Source: Methanococcoides sp.
GTDB lineage: Archaea; Halobacteriota; Methanosarcinia; Methanosarcinales; Methanosarcinaceae
Reading direction: 5' to 3'
Length of the DNA stretch: 64,000 nt
Assembly: GCA_021108275.1 (NCBI GenBank)
Contig: JAIORD010000033.1
Coordinates: 62,001-126,000 of the forward strand
The notes beneath the pieces are model-generated. The model was not told the origin of the DNA and searched no databases. It saw only the letters and a program-made list of their open reading frames with translations. Of the stretch, positions 51,126 through 60,472 are shown in pieces (position 1 is the stretch's first letter; each line of letters opens with the position of its first letter). Position numbers and translations under genes: made by a program.

Positions 51126-51878
51126 TCATATCTGGGAACCCAGTATCTCATGAAGCTTGACAACATCGCCGATAACAGTAAGTGCCGGAGCCTTTACCCC
51201 TGCATCCTTTGATATCTGTGCGATGGTCCCGACAGTACCGATGGTCACACGCTGATCCGGACGTGTTCCCCTCTCCACCATTGCAACCGGGGTTTCGGGG
51301 TCCTTTCCGTTCCTTATCAGCTCTCCCATGTTACGTTCGAGCATCTTGACACCCATGAAGATAACTATGGTACCTCCAAAAGCAGCAAGTGTTTTCCAAT
51401 CAAGAGCAGTTTCCTCTTTTGTAGGGTCCTCATGGCCGGTTATGAAAGTGACCATTGAAGCATGGTCCCTGTGTGTAACAGGAATACCAGCATAAGCTGT
51501 AGCCGCAAGAGCAGATGTGATGCCGGGAACTATCTCGAACTCGATACCCGCTTCCACCAGTTCTTCAGCTTCTTCGCCACCACGTCCGAACATGTAAGGA
51601 TCTCCGCCTTTGAGACGGACCACCATCTTACCTTCCTTTGCTTTTTCCACGATAGCATCGTTGATCTCACTCTGAGTCAGAGTGTGGTCCCCTGCATGTT
51701 TACCTGCATCGATCTTCTCTGCAGCTTCGGGTATAGAAGCCAGTATTTTCTCCCCAGGAAGCTGGTCGAAGACGATAACATCAGCAGTGTCAAGAAGCCT
51801 GCGTGCTTTCAAGGTCATCAGTTCAGGGTCTCCGGGACCGGAGCCTACAAGATATACTTTTCCGTATTGTTGAGCCAT
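51126..51878 (-). CDS. cobA: Uroporphyrinogen-III C-methyltransferase
   Basis: I use the ATG 51876-51878; a TTG 18 bp upstream is also open. The family blocks are all there: VYLVGSGPGDPELMTLKARRLL, ADVIVFDQLPG, VRLKGGDPYMFGRGGEEAEEL, VPGITSALAATAYAGIPVTH and the MGVKMLERN end of the SAM pocket. It methylates C2 and C7 to make precorrin-2 (SUMT), the branch point to siroheme, haem, cobamides and F430. It is the single SUMT domain type without the CysG dehydrogenase. It leads the operon with hemD and ahbC. Confidence 0.93.
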   Translation of the reverse strand: MAQQYGKVYLVGSGPGDPELMTLKARRLLDTADVIVFDQLPGEKILASIPEAAEKIDAGKHAGDHTLTQSEINDAIVEKAKEGKMVVRLKGGDPYMFGRGGEEAEELVEAGIEFEIVPGITSALAATAYAGIPVTHRDHASMVTFITGHEDPTKEETALDWKTLAAFGGTIVIFMGVKMLERNMGELIRNGKDPETPVAMVERGTRPDQRVTIGTVGTIAQISKDAGVKAPALTVIGDVVKLHEILGSQI

Positions 51879-52085
51879 ATTACCAGATATCCTCAATTAG
51901 TGTTTTGGAGATGTAATTACCTGATACAATAAATAGGTTGATATATGTGATTTTTGCCATCTCAAAAATGTCCATAAAGAAGCAGCCAAAGAAAATGAAC
52001 CACTGTTAGATAAGACATCGAAATAAGATATATAATGAATAAAATGAGAAATGTTGCCCCATCATAGGCAACAACTGTGATATGA

Positions 52086-52484
52086 TCAGCCCTGGCTCAG
52101 AATATAAAATAGCATTTCCTTGTTCAACTTTCCTTCACGTGAAAGTTTTTCAGCTATAATATCATCTGATATACCTTCAGATCTCAGAGCATTGATCCTT
52201 TCAACAATAGCCGGAGATACAGTATAGTATTCATTGATATCCTTTCTGTGACCCCAGACATCCCCTTCAATAAGCTTGATGTTTTGCATATCCATGAACA
52301 TTTCAATTGACTTGGATACAGTACGCCTATATGAAGTAGGTATCTGAATTACCTCAACATCTTTACATCTCTTTACAAGGTTAAAGATATCTTCATTGGA
52401 GGGTCTGAATGCAAGATGGATGATCTTTTCGCCCGTATCAAGTTTTTCAATTTCTTCCCTTTTGCTTACGACTCTAATTTTCAT
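52086..52484 (-). CDS. DUF1699 family protein
   Basis: The 132-residue protein fits DUF1699, a family I know only from methanogens: MKIRVVSKREEIEKLDTGEK, then IIHLAFRPSNEDIFNLVKRC, IQIPTSYRRTVSKSIEMFM and a C-terminal YTVSPAIVERINALRSEGI. No cysteine pair or catalytic motif is visible. A GAGGTG lies before the ATG. It is separated by about 200 bp from cobA and so is probably its own transcript. The conserved VIQIPTSYRRT stretch may be a ligand loop. Confidence 0.82.
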   Translation of the reverse strand: MKIRVVSKREEIEKLDTGEKIIHLAFRPSNEDIFNLVKRCKDVEVIQIPTSYRRTVSKSIEMFMDMQNIKLIEGDVWGHRKDINEYYTVSPAIVERINALRSEGISDDIIAEKLSREGKLNKEMLFYILSQG

Positions 52485-52643
52485 AGGAGCACCTCATTAT
52501 ATTCAAACAGTCCCACTGAACTTAGTAAATTAATTGATACTAAGTAACCTATTAAATAATTAACGACTGGAAAGTTCTTTAGGGGACAAGATATTAAATT
52601 TGCTCCTATAAACGTTCTAATTTGACTCCACTTATATTAAATT

Positions 52644-52855
52644 TCAGAGTATGAATAAAAGGTCATTAACACCACCAACGATAGCGGCGACCAATGTTTC
52701 AGCATAATTCGATCTGTTGAAAGTACCCCTGCGCATAATAACGTAATTCACATTTGGAACCAGAGATTCCAGATCATAAACACCAATGATATCGACTAAA
52801 TAAACGCTTCCATTTGCCTTTTTGAATATCGTTAAAAGAGGCGGAATTTCTTTTT
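52644..52855 (-). pseudogene. 3' relic of an unrecognised gene
   Basis: The minus strand holds an open tail reading KKANGSVYLVDIIGVYDLES, VPNVNYVIMRRGTFNRSNYA, ETLVAAIVGGVNDLLFIL and TGA. The composition is that of real protein, but there is no start codon, and the frame begins after a stop at about 52855 inside the end of the next gene. I do not recognise the family. The remaining bases to 52485 hold nothing clear. Confidence 0.4.
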
Positions 52856-53572
52856 AGCGATCAGCATTGACCCCGTTAATATCAATAACAATAATCCAAA
52901 TTTATTGTATGTCCGTTTTTTGTCATTGTCATTAATAATAAGATCATCATATATGCCTCCAAGACATGTTTCCTTTGATGCAGGTCCATCGAATGGTATC
53001 AATTCGTATTTATCAGCAGGATCAGTTATGTTGAGTACTGTATCATCGTTGTGACTCTTGTGAATTAACCCTTCAGATGATGGCAATCCTTCAAGCATAA
53101 AATATATCTTGAATGAAAGTTCATCCCCTTGAGCCTCGTTTTGAGATGTATTTGTCATCTGGAATTCCCAGTCAAAGTCAAGACTGATCACTTCACCTGA
53201 GCCAATATGAGTTATATTGATATATTTCAAATCAGAAGCATTCTGAGGGAAACCATCGATGTTGGATGGCAAAGACATGTTCGTTTCCATGCGTTCACCT
53301 GAAATGTTCAACAGAAGGTATTTACCAAGGCTTGCACCGTCACCTCCATGATCGACCTCATTAATCTCGCCGATCCAGATGTTGACAAAACCATCACTGC
53401 TACCACTATTGTTAAGCTCTATCGTCTTTGTGCCACTGTCCCCTGGCTTGATATTGCTGATTTCCCAACTAATTGCCCCTTCACCGCCAAGGTCCAGATC
53501 AACAACATAACCCTGAGCCTGTGTAGGCAGGAGCAATAATACAAGCAAGATCGAAAAGAGGATAGATCTCAA
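52832..53572 (-). CDS. Secreted/anchored protein of the fibre locus (camelysin/TasA-like beta domain)
   Basis: A TTG start is likely: the frame is closed by a TAG just upstream and no ATG is near. Residues 1-20 are a signal peptide (LLVLLLLPTQAQG). The mature part begins YVVDLDLGGEGAISWEISNI and KPGDSGTKTIELNNSGSSDG, a TasA/CalY-type strand pattern in which the KPGD loop and N-x-G-S-x-D-G are repeated themes of the locus. The C-terminus is a membrane helix and basic tail (FGLLLLILTGSMLIAKKKF), so the protein may anchor the fibres. It is the last gene of the leftward locus. Confidence 0.75.
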   Translation of the reverse strand: MRSILFSILLVLLLLPTQAQGYVVDLDLGGEGAISWEISNIKPGDSGTKTIELNNSGSSDGFVNIWIGEINEVDHGGDGASLGKYLLLNISGERMETNMSLPSNIDGFPQNASDLKYINITHIGSGEVISLDFDWEFQMTNTSQNEAQGDELSFKIYFMLEGLPSSEGLIHKSHNDDTVLNITDPADKYELIPFDGPASKETCLGGIYDDLIINDNDKKRTYNKFGLLLLILTGSMLIAKKKFRLF

Positions 53573-53635
53573 ATGAAGTATCTATCTTTGCTTGATCATG
53601 TTCTTTAATGACATATTTCTCAGCTTCATTTTTCT

Positions 53636-56089
53636 TTATTCAGAGTAATAAAGTCTTACCTCATGCAGCATAGGAGTATTCCCTTCTGCACTGGTCAGAG
53701 TTGCACGCCACTGAACATATTTCCCGGAAGGTAAACCTGAAGTGACAGGTGATGTTGACCCAATTGATGTCCAGGAAGGTGCTTCATCACCTTTGAGGAA
53801 TAAAGTATCTGATGCCCTTATCTCAAAGCTTATGTCAGTTCCGGATGCAAGAGTTTCATCCCAGAACAATCCGTCTATTTTGACCGGAGAGTTCTCCTGA
53901 CCAACGCTATAAAAGGTCGAAGGAGAGAACTGATTATTATAAGAGGTCTTGACCCAGCTTTCACTTCTCACTGTATTCGAGACCCTTGCCTCGTCAACGG
54001 TATTCCTTCCATACCAGCCAACTCCACTCCTGCCAATATAAAATTCACTATTTGCCATGGAAAAACTGAAAGCATGTGTGGTGGGTAACAACACACCGTC
54101 CTGATAGAACCTGACAATCCCATTTTCCCTCTGGACCACCAGATGGTACCATGTATTTAAGGAAAGAACATTTCCAGCTAGTCTGTAGCTCCCATAGTAT
54201 GTACCCCACTGAGTGTTCTGGTATGTCTTAGTATATATCGCAGGGGCATAGTTCCCGTTAGTCATTATTGGATTTATGTCATTATATACATCCGGAGTTT
54301 TTGCCCATACTGACCACGTATAATTACCATAGCCAATGTTGTGATCCATTACTCCAACATTTACGTGGTCATTAGAACCATCAAAATACTGTGCATTTCC
54401 AACCATCCCATCAACCTCAAGGGGCTCATCGATAGCTGTCTTGATACCATCATAATTGTTAGAGGTACTATCTTCCGTGGCAGTTGAGTTCAGGTTGTTC
54501 AAATGCTGAACCATCAGGAAATTGCTGTCCCAGACACCCGTGACGTCTTCCTGACTTCCACAACTTTGATCCCCATATTGCATGTAAATAGCCGTGTCCG
54601 TAGTATTGGACAGGCTTGGGATCTTTACCCAGGCGACCAGTTCTCCGGTGGAACTATTGTATTCCTCGATCTCATGGCTAAGTCTTGTATCATCCGCTGC
54701 GGTAAAGAATATATCATCACCATCGTTCTGCGTATGAGCAGCCAGATCAGCATCTGTTGATAGACTTATCAATACAGGGAAATCTGTAAGTTCCCCCTCC
54801 ACCTTAGTGTGATCGATAGTAATTTTCTTATTACGATGCTCATGGCTGGATTCAAGAACCTGGGATGCAATAGTGCCCGTAGTTGTAGTGCAGCCACTTC
54901 CTTCCACACCTATATCATAAAAGGTTGAAGAGGAATACTGGCTGTTATAAGAAGTATTGATCCAGCTTTGGCTTCTTGCCTTATTAGAAATACGCAGTTC
55001 GTCAATGATCCCGTCAAATTGTTCACCCGAATCAGGATTACCATCACCTATCACCAGAGAGTCGCTATTTGTTGTTAATGAGTTTGATTCAGTATCATTA
55101 TATTTTTCATCACCATCAACATATACACGCAAACTGTCCGCAGTATCATTGTACACTGCGACCACATGGTACCATGTATCATTTGAAATAATGTTAGATG
55201 TAGCACTTTCATGCCACCCTCCACTATAAAAACCATAATTCATTGTACCATTGTTGACAGAAAAATAATAATTGGTCGCAAGATTGGTTGTTGTTTTGTC
55301 AAGCATGACTTTGTAACTACTCAATTGATGCGGATATATCCAGGCTTCAATTATCATCTCATCAGTCATATTCAAACTGTCGTCATGGGCAACTTCGATA
55401 AAGTCATTTATCCCATCAAAATCATCAGCACCTGAGATCAAACCTGTAGCATTTTGAGTCACATTATTTTGAGGACTCCCATCATTGCTGTACGAGCTTG
55501 AATCATAATGGGTTCCTGATTCTTCATTGAGGTGCTGGACCATCACAAAGTTGTTGTCCCAGACATCGCTGGCATTTGCTTGGCTTTCACAGCTTGGATT
55601 GCCATAGTGCATGTAGATATCGGTGTCTACAGTGCTAGATAGTTCTGGAACTTTTACCCATGATACCAGTTTGCCAGTGCTAACATTGAATTCTTCGAGC
55701 TCATGACTGAGTTTGTTATTATCAGAGTCTGTGAACAGAATATCATCACCATCTGCCTGTGCATGAGCAACAAGGTCAGAGTCTGATAAAATGTTGATCA
55801 GAACAGGGAAATCCGTCAGATCCCCTTCAACCATTGTGTGGTTTATGGTTATCTTCTTTTTATAACCTGAAATCTCATACCAGCATTCTTTGGAACCCAT
55901 AACAGTCATGGGTTCAGGAAAAGCATATCTGCGAACGATATGTTCGTCCCTGTAGCCTTCTTCACCATACTGGCTCCAAAAACCAGTTTTTCCAGAGGTA
56001 GGTGCATCGGGATCCAGTGTCGAATTGCCGACATATACGTCATCGAGGTAGAAATCTACCGTATTATCCAATACCCTCAGCTCTTGCAT
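53636..56089 (-). CDS. DUF2341/LamG surface protein, part after an in-frame TAG
   Basis: This 817-residue frame is in the same phase as the gene upstream and separated from it only by one TAG and 15 sense codons (56090-56137), so I regard both as one 1626-codon gene. It holds two DUF2341 domains (YKKKITINHTMVEGDLTDFP...; NKKITIDHTKVEGELTDFP...) each followed by a LamG/concanavalin-like domain (DDFDGINDFIEVAHDDSLNM...; AQYFDGSNDHVNVGVMD...), a tandem duplication, and a short C-terminal beta domain. No ribosome site precedes the first ATG. These domains bind sugars or surfaces outside the cell. Confidence 0.85.
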   Translation of the reverse strand: MQELRVLDNTVDFYLDDVYVGNSTLDPDAPTSGKTGFWSQYGEEGYRDEHIVRRYAFPEPMTVMGSKECWYEISGYKKKITINHTMVEGDLTDFPVLINILSDSDLVAHAQADGDDILFTDSDNNKLSHELEEFNVSTGKLVSWVKVPELSSTVDTDIYMHYGNPSCESQANASDVWDNNFVMVQHLNEESGTHYDSSSYSNDGSPQNNVTQNATGLISGADDFDGINDFIEVAHDDSLNMTDEMIIEAWIYPHQLSSYKVMLDKTTTNLATNYYFSVNNGTMNYGFYSGGWHESATSNIISNDTWYHVVAVYNDTADSLRVYVDGDEKYNDTESNSLTTNSDSLVIGDGNPDSGEQFDGIIDELRISNKARSQSWINTSYNSQYSSSTFYDIGVEGSGCTTTTGTIASQVLESSHEHRNKKITIDHTKVEGELTDFPVLISLSTDADLAAHTQNDGDDIFFTAADDTRLSHEIEEYNSSTGELVAWVKIPSLSNTTDTAIYMQYGDQSCGSQEDVTGVWDSNFLMVQHLNNLNSTATEDSTSNNYDGIKTAIDEPLEVDGMVGNAQYFDGSNDHVNVGVMDHNIGYGNYTWSVWAKTPDVYNDINPIMTNGNYAPAIYTKTYQNTQWGTYYGSYRLAGNVLSLNTWYHLVVQRENGIVRFYQDGVLLPTTHAFSFSMANSEFYIGRSGVGWYGRNTVDEARVSNTVRSESWVKTSYNNQFSPSTFYSVGQENSPVKIDGLFWDETLASGTDISFEIRASDTLFLKGDEAPSWTSIGSTSPVTSGLPSGKYVQWRATLTSAEGNTPMLHEVRLYYSE

Positions 56090-56134
56090 ATGCCAACTGG
56101 CACCAACATCGGAAATATTCCAGTTCCCACCAAT

Positions 56135-58516
56135 CTAATTCCATCCACTAGCATCGGCCCATGAAGCAGATTCATTTCTTTCCCACAGTTGTGTTGTTGT
56201 GTTATTTATGATCCCACCGTATACTTCACGTGTCTCGTTTGTATAATGAACAACAAGCCCTGCATTAGATATGTTCCCATCAATTGATCTGAACATCTGT
56301 CTGCAGGCAATGTCTGTCCAGGAAGAGTTCCCAGCGACAACATTTCCGCCCACTCCATTGCCATCATACAATACCTTGTTTCCGGCATCCGACCGGACTT
56401 CTACAGTGGATTTTGAGATCATTATTTCATCGAGCTGGACCTGCTGGGTCCCATCGCTAGACAAGAAGGCTTTGAAATAGAAAATACCCGGACCAATATC
56501 ATCCTCTAGGCTGCCTACACTAGACTCAACATCTTCTACGCTGTTGGTTTGGGCAAATCCTGAAGAAACCACCCAGTCTGTTCCATCATGATAATACCAG
56601 CTAATGTTATCATTACTTATCTGATATCTTATTTCACCCTGATTGTCAGGTCCCTGAATGGAACTGAAATTGCATATTGCATCATAGGAATATCCAGTAA
56701 CCGGCTGAATGCTTGGAGCATCAGTGGAGTATGAGGGATTTGAAACCGCTCCCAGGGTAACGTTCACAGGCGTGATCACCTCTTCTATTATGGGTTGCGC
56801 CTCTACCTGTGTATCTACATCAGGTTCCTTGTAAATGAAATACCATTCAACATCCTGTTGGTTTAATGTACTCATGTACTTAGATGGATTGTCATGCCAG
56901 CTACTATCGTCAAGTACCTCAGAATGCCATGCTCCACTAATATTTACATTGTAAATTATGGAAGATAGATCTCCTGCCATGACAGCACTCTGATAATCGG
57001 GACTATCCCAGGCAACAAGGTTGGTATTAGTTCCCACCTCCGAAACTGATTCGATCTCCCAGAGATTACCATGCCAGTTAGTATAATAATGATAGATGAC
57101 CTTCATCCAGGGCTGGTCCTTGTAGTAAATAGTCTCCACATAGGAACCATCACTGTAATGCTGATAGAATTTGAGTTTTATAGGACCTACTTCTGGAGCA
57201 TCAGTTGTCATACTTCCAAAAGAGGGTTGCATGTGTTCCTGGTCAGGGGCTGGGCGCATATTGGTGCCAAATTCCCAATAGGCAGTAGTGCTATAGGTAT
57301 AGCTGGAATTGTCCCAGCTAATATCATTGTACAACCCTCCTTTGATCTCATGGAGTTTCCAGTGAAGTTTTTCACTTATCTCATACCATACTCCATTTTG
57401 ACCTGCATAATCTGTGTCTGAATTTATGGAAATATTGGTATATCCAGCCGCATTCTTGGGGTTTGTAGTTGTATCGAAGTAAGCGTAATAGTACCTTGAA
57501 GTATTGGACAGTGTGGAGCCATTAAGGATCCATATTACATCCCCCACAGCGTTATTGGAAGCATCATAACTGTTTTCTTTTATCAATTGTGATGTTCTTT
57601 CCCCAAGGATATTTCCAATAGAATCATACTCAATTACCCTTATTGAGTTATCATCAAATGTCTGATCGGGGTTATTTAAGAGGGATGTGAAATTGGCATT
57701 CCATGTGACTACAGGATCGGTCCTGTTATAGCTACTTGTGTTCACATCAAGGTATACACGGTATCTCCAATCTCCATCCCACCATTCTGGATTTGACGTG
57801 CCAATAAGCTGGGCATAGCCGTCTTCAAATTCTATCTTTGAGCTATTATAGATGTAATCAGAACTATCTGTATGATTCCATGTATTGCTGTTAGAATCCT
57901 TTATTTCCCAGTTCTGCGGGACATCGCCTTCACCATATCCCTCAAAGTCATCATAGAATAGAAATGTCTGAGATCCATTGCTGACACTAACAGCGTCATC
58001 ATTACCATAATAGGTGTAGATGGTTTTGTCACCTGAAGGGATATCAGGGACTCTAACCCAGAAAGTGGCAGATATTGAATCATTATAGTCATCAAGCCAG
58101 CAAAAAAGCTGTGTAATTCCATCAGAATCTACAAACCTTATGTCATCAAAATCAGGCTGCATCTGGTCATCATAGGCCAGATCGACCTTGACCTGATAGT
58201 CTGAAAGTGCAGAGCCGGAATTATTCAGAACAATTTCTTTCCTGTAAAGCCATGCCCCTTCATACCAGATCCCGGAATCGCCATAACCTTCCATGATCAC
58301 ATCCCCTGAATTTGATGAAACATCAACATCAGTGAGATCCCCTGCACTAAAATCTGCTTCAGTTGTCTGTTTCCAGAGCAGGGAAGTCCAGGCTCCAAAG
58401 CTATTGCCACTGGAACTCTCAACATCTACATATAAGCAGTTTGTAAAACCACTATTCATTGCCAGCAGCAATATAATACCAATTGATAAAATTGAAAGGA
58501 TAGGCTTAAACTCCAT
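56135..58516 (-). CDS. DUF2341 surface protein, N-terminal part ending at TAG
   Basis: The 793 residues begin with a signal peptide (SILSIGIILLLAMNSG) and a TasA/CalY-like lead (VDVESSSGNSFGAWTS, TTEADFSAGDLTDVD). A DUF2341 domain follows (YRKEIVLNNSGSALSDYQVK... IYTYYGND), then a long beta region (WRYRVYLDVNTSSYN..., VTLGAVSNPSYSTDAPSIQ) and a domain that continues smoothly across the TAG at 56135-56137 (ASWADASGWN, TAG, IGGNWNISDVGASWH). GGGAAC lies near the ATG; the upstream signal-peptidase gene ends one base before it. UAG here may be read as pyrrolysine or be a nonsense mutation. Confidence 0.85.
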   Translation of the reverse strand: MEFKPILSILSIGIILLLAMNSGFTNCLYVDVESSSGNSFGAWTSLLWKQTTEADFSAGDLTDVDVSSNSGDVIMEGYGDSGIWYEGAWLYRKEIVLNNSGSALSDYQVKVDLAYDDQMQPDFDDIRFVDSDGITQLFCWLDDYNDSISATFWVRVPDIPSGDKTIYTYYGNDDAVSVSNGSQTFLFYDDFEGYGEGDVPQNWEIKDSNSNTWNHTDSSDYIYNSSKIEFEDGYAQLIGTSNPEWWDGDWRYRVYLDVNTSSYNRTDPVVTWNANFTSLLNNPDQTFDDNSIRVIEYDSIGNILGERTSQLIKENSYDASNNAVGDVIWILNGSTLSNTSRYYYAYFDTTTNPKNAAGYTNISINSDTDYAGQNGVWYEISEKLHWKLHEIKGGLYNDISWDNSSYTYSTTAYWEFGTNMRPAPDQEHMQPSFGSMTTDAPEVGPIKLKFYQHYSDGSYVETIYYKDQPWMKVIYHYYTNWHGNLWEIESVSEVGTNTNLVAWDSPDYQSAVMAGDLSSIIYNVNISGAWHSEVLDDSSWHDNPSKYMSTLNQQDVEWYFIYKEPDVDTQVEAQPIIEEVITPVNVTLGAVSNPSYSTDAPSIQPVTGYSYDAICNFSSIQGPDNQGEIRYQISNDNISWYYHDGTDWVVSSGFAQTNSVEDVESSVGSLEDDIGPGIFYFKAFLSSDGTQQVQLDEIMISKSTVEVRSDAGNKVLYDGNGVGGNVVAGNSSWTDIACRQMFRSIDGNISNAGLVVHYTNETREVYGGIINNTTTQLWERNESASWADASGWN

Positions 58517-58517
58517 A

Positions 58518-59030
58518 TTATGTTCCCTTCTCCATATCTTTGTTATTATCCCGCGCTTGCCAGAGCTTTCTTACCTCCAGAAGGATGATCATGATACCGG
58601 GTATGCAAAAGGTCAGCACAAAGCCAATTGGAGTTTTGATGAACTGGCTGACATAACCAAAATAGGGTATTTTGAGACAAACCTTTCCAACCACATTCTT
58701 TGCAGGAACCATGTAAGGGTCGGCATCTTCATTTGCATCACCCTTGGTCTGGAATTGTAGCGGGGATGTCTTTTCTACGGCCATAACTCTGTGGGTTGTG
58801 ATCCTTTTGTTGGATGGGGAAGAGAAAGTGATGATGTCGCCAACTTTTATTTCGTCTGTACTGACCGGCTTTGTTACAACAAGGTCCCCAGTCGAGATTT
58901 CTGGTTCCATGCTGCCGGATCTGACGGCATCTAAGCTCCATCCAAAATTTGGCGCCATAAATGTGAACAAAGCTATCACTAGAAGTAGTACAAGTAAAAA
59001 TGTGCCGATAGACTCTAAAAGTTTCCCCAT
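58518..59030 (-). CDS. Signal peptidase I, archaeal/SipW type
   Basis: I start at the ATG 59028-59030 (170 residues). The nucleophile is in VRSGSMEPEISTGDLVV and the partner is a histidine (ITTHRVMAVE), the Ser-His form of archaeal and SipW-type peptidases rather than Ser-Lys. A TM helix leads (FLLVLLLVIALFTFMA) and another ends the protein. In Bacillus SipW processes TasA and related fibre proteins; the same order here (fibre gene, peptidase, large surface genes) supports a dedicated role. Confidence 0.92.
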   Translation of the reverse strand: MGKLLESIGTFLLVLLLVIALFTFMAPNFGWSLDAVRSGSMEPEISTGDLVVTKPVSTDEIKVGDIITFSSPSNKRITTHRVMAVEKTSPLQFQTKGDANEDADPYMVPAKNVVGKVCLKIPYFGYVSQFIKTPIGFVLTFCIPGIMIILLEVRKLWQARDNNKDMEKGT

Positions 59031-59111
59031 ATTTGAATGATACAATATGAATGAAATTAATGGAGTTGATGGGTTTACTGCCCATCAACATGTTCTCAGC
59101 TTTTTAAGCCA

Positions 59112-59768
59112 TCAAACCGTACTCTGTTCAAGAGTAAAAGTCATGTTAAAGACGCAACTGTCGCTCTGGACCTCATTGATGTCGGCACCATCAGGAAGTT
59201 CGTATTCTATTTTTAAGGTTCCAATATTCCCCAGACCAAGGTTGGTCTGAACATCTGTCCATGAAACAGATGTATAATCATCCATAATGTTGTATGCTTC
59301 ATCTGGTAAGGCACCTGATACATAATCTACTGTGTTTCCATCATCTTCCAGGTAGTAATCTCCGTCATTCCAAGTACCGCTGGTATCTTTATCCATCCAG
59401 ATAGCAACCTTGAGGTGATCTTCGAGTTCACCCCCAACATCACTGAGATCTCCAGCATCGATCTCCATTTCATAGCGAGTATTTTCGTTACTTGTTATTG
59501 CAGAGATCGATATGTTGAAGTCACCATCAACTGAACCAACGTTTTGTATTAACCAGGAAGTACTGCCAGAATTCCCAGGTGCTAAGTTTAAAAAAGATAT
59601 TGATTCTGTACATGGATCCTCATCACCGACTTTCAAGTTCAGTGATCATGCTGTAAATGTATTATTCTCTGCGATCTCAGTATCACTGAAATATGCATAG
59701 GTCCCTCCTCCGATAAAAAGAGCCACCACTGAGATTAACATAATACCAAATAAGATTTTCCTTTCCAA
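59112..59768 (-). pseudogene. TasA/CalY-like fibre protein interrupted by an in-frame TGA
   Basis: From a TTG at 59766-59768 behind GGAGGT the frame reads MERKILFGIMLISVVALFIG, GGGTYAYFSDTEIAENNTFTA, then TGA (59646-59648), then SLNLKVGDEDPCTESISF to the end at 59112. TYAYFSDTE...TFTAGSL is the classic start of SipW-processed TasA/camelysin proteins; the Gly codon GGA is here TGA, a single-base change. The rest has the usual LAPGNSGSTSWLIQNVGSVDG and an Asp-rich DKDTSGTWNDGDYY loop. Methanosarcinaceae are not known to use UGA for selenocysteine. So it is likely a nonsense mutation; a downstream TTG (59636) gives a headless product. Confidence 0.75.
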
Positions 59769-60472
59769 ATTTATTACCTCCATTTATGCATTTTAATTTA
59801 TTAGGGGAGACTCAATCAGATATTATTAACATTGAAAGATACAAATTGATTAATGATACAGTGTGTAAAATATGCCTCTGATCATATACCCCAATATCCT
59901 TGTGCAAATGTAATTTATCATTATGAGGGAATTGTTTATCATAATGACTATTATGATTATAAAATATATCCCCCATTTAGTATATATAAATAACTATAGT
60001 GCCGTTGTAAAGTTATCATGACGATCCATACACACACAAATGCCATCAGACCACCCGATGCCGATTAAAATTGAATATGACGATTGCCCGAAGCATGCTA
60101 GTATTGGAAAATGGGGAATGGCACCATAGTTGAAAAAATTCATTTAAAATATTAGTATCAGAACCATTAACAAAGCGAGATCATGTCAAAACATTATGCT
60201 GATAACAATTATAATTTCACATTGATGAGTAAATTGAAGGATATCACCAATATTAAGAAAATATAAAAAAACGCCAGATCGAGAAGTTATCTTTGTCAAC
60301 ACGAAATATAAAGGAGTTCCCCATACACAAAATGAATAGCTACTATAGTATTAGCCCAATATGATTCATTTCAAAAAGGCAACAATGGACAGGAGTTCTT
60401 AGTAAACACAGGTCATTAAAAAAATAGGAAATATATGAAAGTAGCATTCAAATTTGCTACCTTCGGAACAGA
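59769..60472. other. Long intergenic region upstream of the fibre locus
   Basis: About 700 bp, AT-rich. The right part of the fibre-gene leader has GGAGGT at 59774-59779. A plus-strand 29-codon frame (60040-60129: MPSDHPMPIKIEYDDCPKHA, SIGKWGMAP) ends in TAG, then five further codons (LKKFI) and TAA; it looks protein-like but has no ribosome site. A TATATAAATA box lies at about 59984-59993 ahead of it. I see no other structure. Confidence 0.35.

Noticed and set aside
59646-59648. Selenocysteine at the in-frame TGA of the fibre gene
   Set aside because: Selenoproteins are not known from Methanosarcinaceae, family members have Gly here, and I see no SECIS-like stem in the neighbourhood.
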